NCBI RefSeq assembly: GCF_042242105.1 | Contig: NC_092031.1 | Span: 20,223,162-20,287,161, forward strand | Source: Pempheris klunzingeri | Taxonomy: Eukaryota; Chordata; Actinopteri; Acropomatiformes; Pempheridae | DNA: 64,000 nt | Direction of reading: 5' to 3' | Shown here: positions 61,043-64,000 of the stretch, one piece after another | Layout: each line of letters opens with the position of its first letter | Position numbering within the stretch: position 1 is the stretch's first letter | The notes under the pieces: model-generated | Database searches by the model: none | Seen by the model: only the letters and a program-made list of their open reading frames with translations | Told to the model about the DNA's origin: nothing | Made by a program: the position numbers and the translations under genes

Positions 61043-64000
61043 GTAAGTTGCTTTTTATTGATGGGGTCAAACCTCATGTGGTTTGTAAAGTTGTTATATT
61101 CATTCTAAAACAGAATAAATGTACGATTGCATCTTGTTCTTTTGAACCCACACCTCTGCTCACCGACACTCACCGTCAGTGTGGATAAAATCCAATATAA
61201 ACTTATATCATAAAAGCATTGAAATAAGTTCTTTACATACACCAACACAGGGTATTGCCTTCCTGGTTTTATGTGCCAAACTCACACAGTTACTAGTCAC
61301 ACAGAGCTCTACTCAGCCTGTGAACACAGCTGTATGGTGTCTTCAGCGACTTTGCATGAGTTTTTACCATGTTGGCAAAATCAGTGATGAGTGAGGACGT
61401 GGAGACAAAACATGGAGAACTGACAGTTAGCAGGCCGGGCGGGTCTGGCAAAGGACAAGATGGGATTGCATCATGGATCAGCACATAATTCAGAGTTTTT
61501 GAACTTGACCCAAACTAGGAAAAAAAGCCGTGATTCTATTCTTTTAGTCATTATAGTGGTTTGGTTCTAGGGATGGCGGTTTTGGTCTGTTGCTCAGTTT
61601 TAAGTAAAATCTCCACATGGGTCACCATGAAAATCTGTAGAGAGATCCATAGTGCCCCACGAAAGGATCCTTATGACTTCGGCGTGTACATCATTGTGCC
61701 TGAGTACGGCCTCACACAGCAGCTAGCATGGCTGCAGACCCTTAATCTGTCTTTTCCCAACTTTATGGAAATGCAACTGTTAATCACCAAAGTGCCTCTT
61801 TAACGAGAGTACAACACACCAATAACCATGCAGTGAACCTGGAGCCTTCAGGCTGCCTAAAACCTGGTCTGGGGCCTCCGGAGCAGTTGCCAGGTTTGCC
61901 TGACTCATCTTCAAGGTTCAAACTGCCTCAGTTCCTAGGAACCAGTGTTGATATTCTCTCCCTGTTTGGCTCATTTTTATCAGATCTAATTATATTATCA
62001 TCTGCTCATGCTTGTTGGGTTTGGGTGTGTGTGTTCCACTGAGCCTCTGGTTAGGAAACTGAGATATAGTGGAGTGGTGGTATTTTTGTCATCGGGTGTA
62101 GCTGGACTCAAAATGAATCAGGCTTTACGGCAGATGATATCAGTTAGAGAACCAGCTCCAATACAGCCGGTATATCTGCTCCAGACCTCACTGATACTAA
62201 TGAAATGTGTCTGATAGATCCATGATCGATATTCCTCAAAAGCGGTCCATTCGGCTCCCCTATGCCACAGAAATGTAAACAGTAGGAAGAAAAATGGAGG
62301 GGCGGAAGGACAATACAACAGTTGGATGCTTCTATCCTCGGCCACTTCAAATGTATTTAGAAGAAAATCAGATTTGGTCTCTTGTAACTTGTATCTGGAG
62401 ACTCTGTAACACTTGTAAGCTGGTGAAAAGATCCAGTGCTCTTGATTAAGATTTAGAACAAAAGAAGCCTAATTACAAAATCTTACCTCCTGACACAATG
62501 CAGGGTCAGTCATCTGAGATAAGTGGAGTGTAGTGCGCACAGATCTCCACTGTTGTGTGTGCATGCCTGTTTTTTCATTTTATGGGATCTGCAAAGGATT
62601 TAATCAGTCATGCTCTGTCTAATAGATGGGTTGTTCAGTGGAGCGTGACGAGAGAGCATGCTGTCCCGCAGTGAGAGAGCGGTGAGAGGAGGAAGACATG
62701 ACAGCGTCTCTAAAATACAAGGCCTTGGAACACAAAAGAAAAGCGAGTTGACGCTGTCGTAAAGACAGAGCCAAGTTAGCTCTTGATTCCTGCCTCTACA
62801 GGGATCTTCGGCTTGAATTATGCACATGCAGGGGCGAGCGCCAGCGAAAGGAAGGAGAGGGCCTAACTGTTGGTCGAAGGCACGTTTTGCCTTTTAACAA
62901 AGAGGGAATCCTTGACCTGTCCAGGACATGCACATCACTTACTGTATATGAGTCACTTTCTCGAAGCCTCCTCCACACTCCTGCCTCCACAGCGAAGTCA
63001 TCTGATCTTGGCTAAACAGTACTAACGCAAGTGCAGCGATTCCCATCTCATACAATGTGTTTGTTGGTAGTCTCATGGATTTTCCATCGCCCAAAGGACT
63101 GGAACAGTCTTTTGAAATGTCAATCACAAGCGCAGATTAAAGGAATAATTGAACATTTTGAGAACTAGTGTTTATTCACTCAGAAGATTGATATCAATCT
63201 CATGTTTACAGGCATTTTAGATTGACGACCAAAGATTTCACCTCAGTTATCGAATTGTGTGTGACAGCCCAAAATGGCCCAGTGTATACTGGCCTTTAGA
63301 GAGACACCTTCAGGCATCAAGACGAGCCTGTAATGGCTTAGTGTTGAATTCACCGTTTCACATGGCACAGACGGCTCCTGTAAAAGCTCGAATTCTTTTC
63401 TTTCAGAGTCTTTGCAGATGATCGCACTGTAGCTGTGACTTTCATCTTTGTTTTTTCCATGTAAATGTATGATGACAGAGGCTGATTGCATGTTTGCCAT
63501 TCGACGGGGTGAGGTGGGTGTGTGTGTGTGTGTGTTCTATGGCATGATGGAATGAACTACTGTAAATCAGGCTGTGTTTTACCAGGTTAAGTCCATTCAC
63601 TACTTGTTCAGTAAACCTGCAACATACATGCCTTTTATATGAAAGAAATGTAACATCATTGCAGTACTAAAGAAATCCAAATCGTTTGCAAATTTCAGCA
63701 TCTGTAAAAGTGTGTGCAAGCACCAATGGATGCTCAGTATATAGCTGAACAGCACATATTTGACGACCAGATACATAAACTCAAGCCCCAGCTTTGCAAT
63801 CTAGCCATAGGTTTGAAGTAGTGAAGGACTATAAATGTATTGTTAATAGTAGGAATGTTTGATTATAGTGCTAAAATATTTGATACGCATCTATTCTGGT
63901 TGGTTGATTGTAGGAAACTGTATTAATCAAACTTTTTGATTATGACAATGGAAAAAAATGCTGCTTTTAATGATGAACCCACAGAGAATTATTACCAACT
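61043..64000. other. Right-edge intron or intergenic region
   Basis: No coding exon or clear repeat family found. A short TG run is at about 63517-63534. If the exons at 60.4-61.0 kb are real, this is the first part of a long intron. Confidence 0.4.

Overview
The window looks like nuclear DNA of a ray-finned fish, probably a euteleost. Coding DNA is sparse and introns have GT-AG borders. There are long CA/TG microsatellites, Tc1-type transposons, several fish LINE families, and intronless astacin-type hatching-enzyme genes. An intronless high choriolytic enzyme (HCE) is a known feature of euteleosts.

Left part (1 to 14.7 kb): a two-coding-exon C2H2 zinc-finger gene on the plus strand (5793-8713), flanked by two opposite copies of the same Tc1-type element. 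A minus-strand, three-exon piece of an ARID5-like gene lies at 13039-13624. A decayed Tc1 element carrying a nested repeat, a three-copy TTAGGG-type tract and a 97-bp relic of an HCE upstream region lie just outside the array.

Centre (14712-40764): a direct tandem array of seven apparently intact, intronless HCE genes, all on the plus strand. Each has a TATA box 100 bases before the ATG and a downstream AATAAA. The basic unit is 3351-3353 bp. Units 2 and 3 are longer because both carry a 1.9-kb Helitron/Helentron-like insertion at the same site. Units 4 to 7 are almost identical, so they are a very young expansion or are being homogenised. All encoded proteins keep the astacin zinc site, the Met-turn and six cysteines. 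The array ends abruptly at a Tc1 transposase tail followed by a broken LINE.

Right part (42 to 64 kb): a six-exon minus-strand gene that I assign to cabcoco1 (ciliary-associated calcium-binding coiled-coil protein 1; 44904-50881) and, divergently, a five-exon tmem26 (51950-57668). A perfect RFX X-box palindrome lies between them, as expected for a ciliary gene promoter. A CpG-rich block at 60.2-61.0 kb has the splice signals of untranslated 5' exons of a plus-strand gene. By recalled human gene order (RHOBTB1-TMEM26-CABCOCO1-ARID5B) this could be rhobtb1, but no coding exon is visible. Read that way, the ARID fragment, cabcoco1 and tmem26 form a conserved block into which the hatching-enzyme array has been placed, between or inside the ARID5-like gene and cabcoco1.

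The rest is intron or intergenic DNA rich in transposon fossils. No rRNA, tRNA or CRISPR array was recognised. All homology calls come from memory of protein families; no database search was run.
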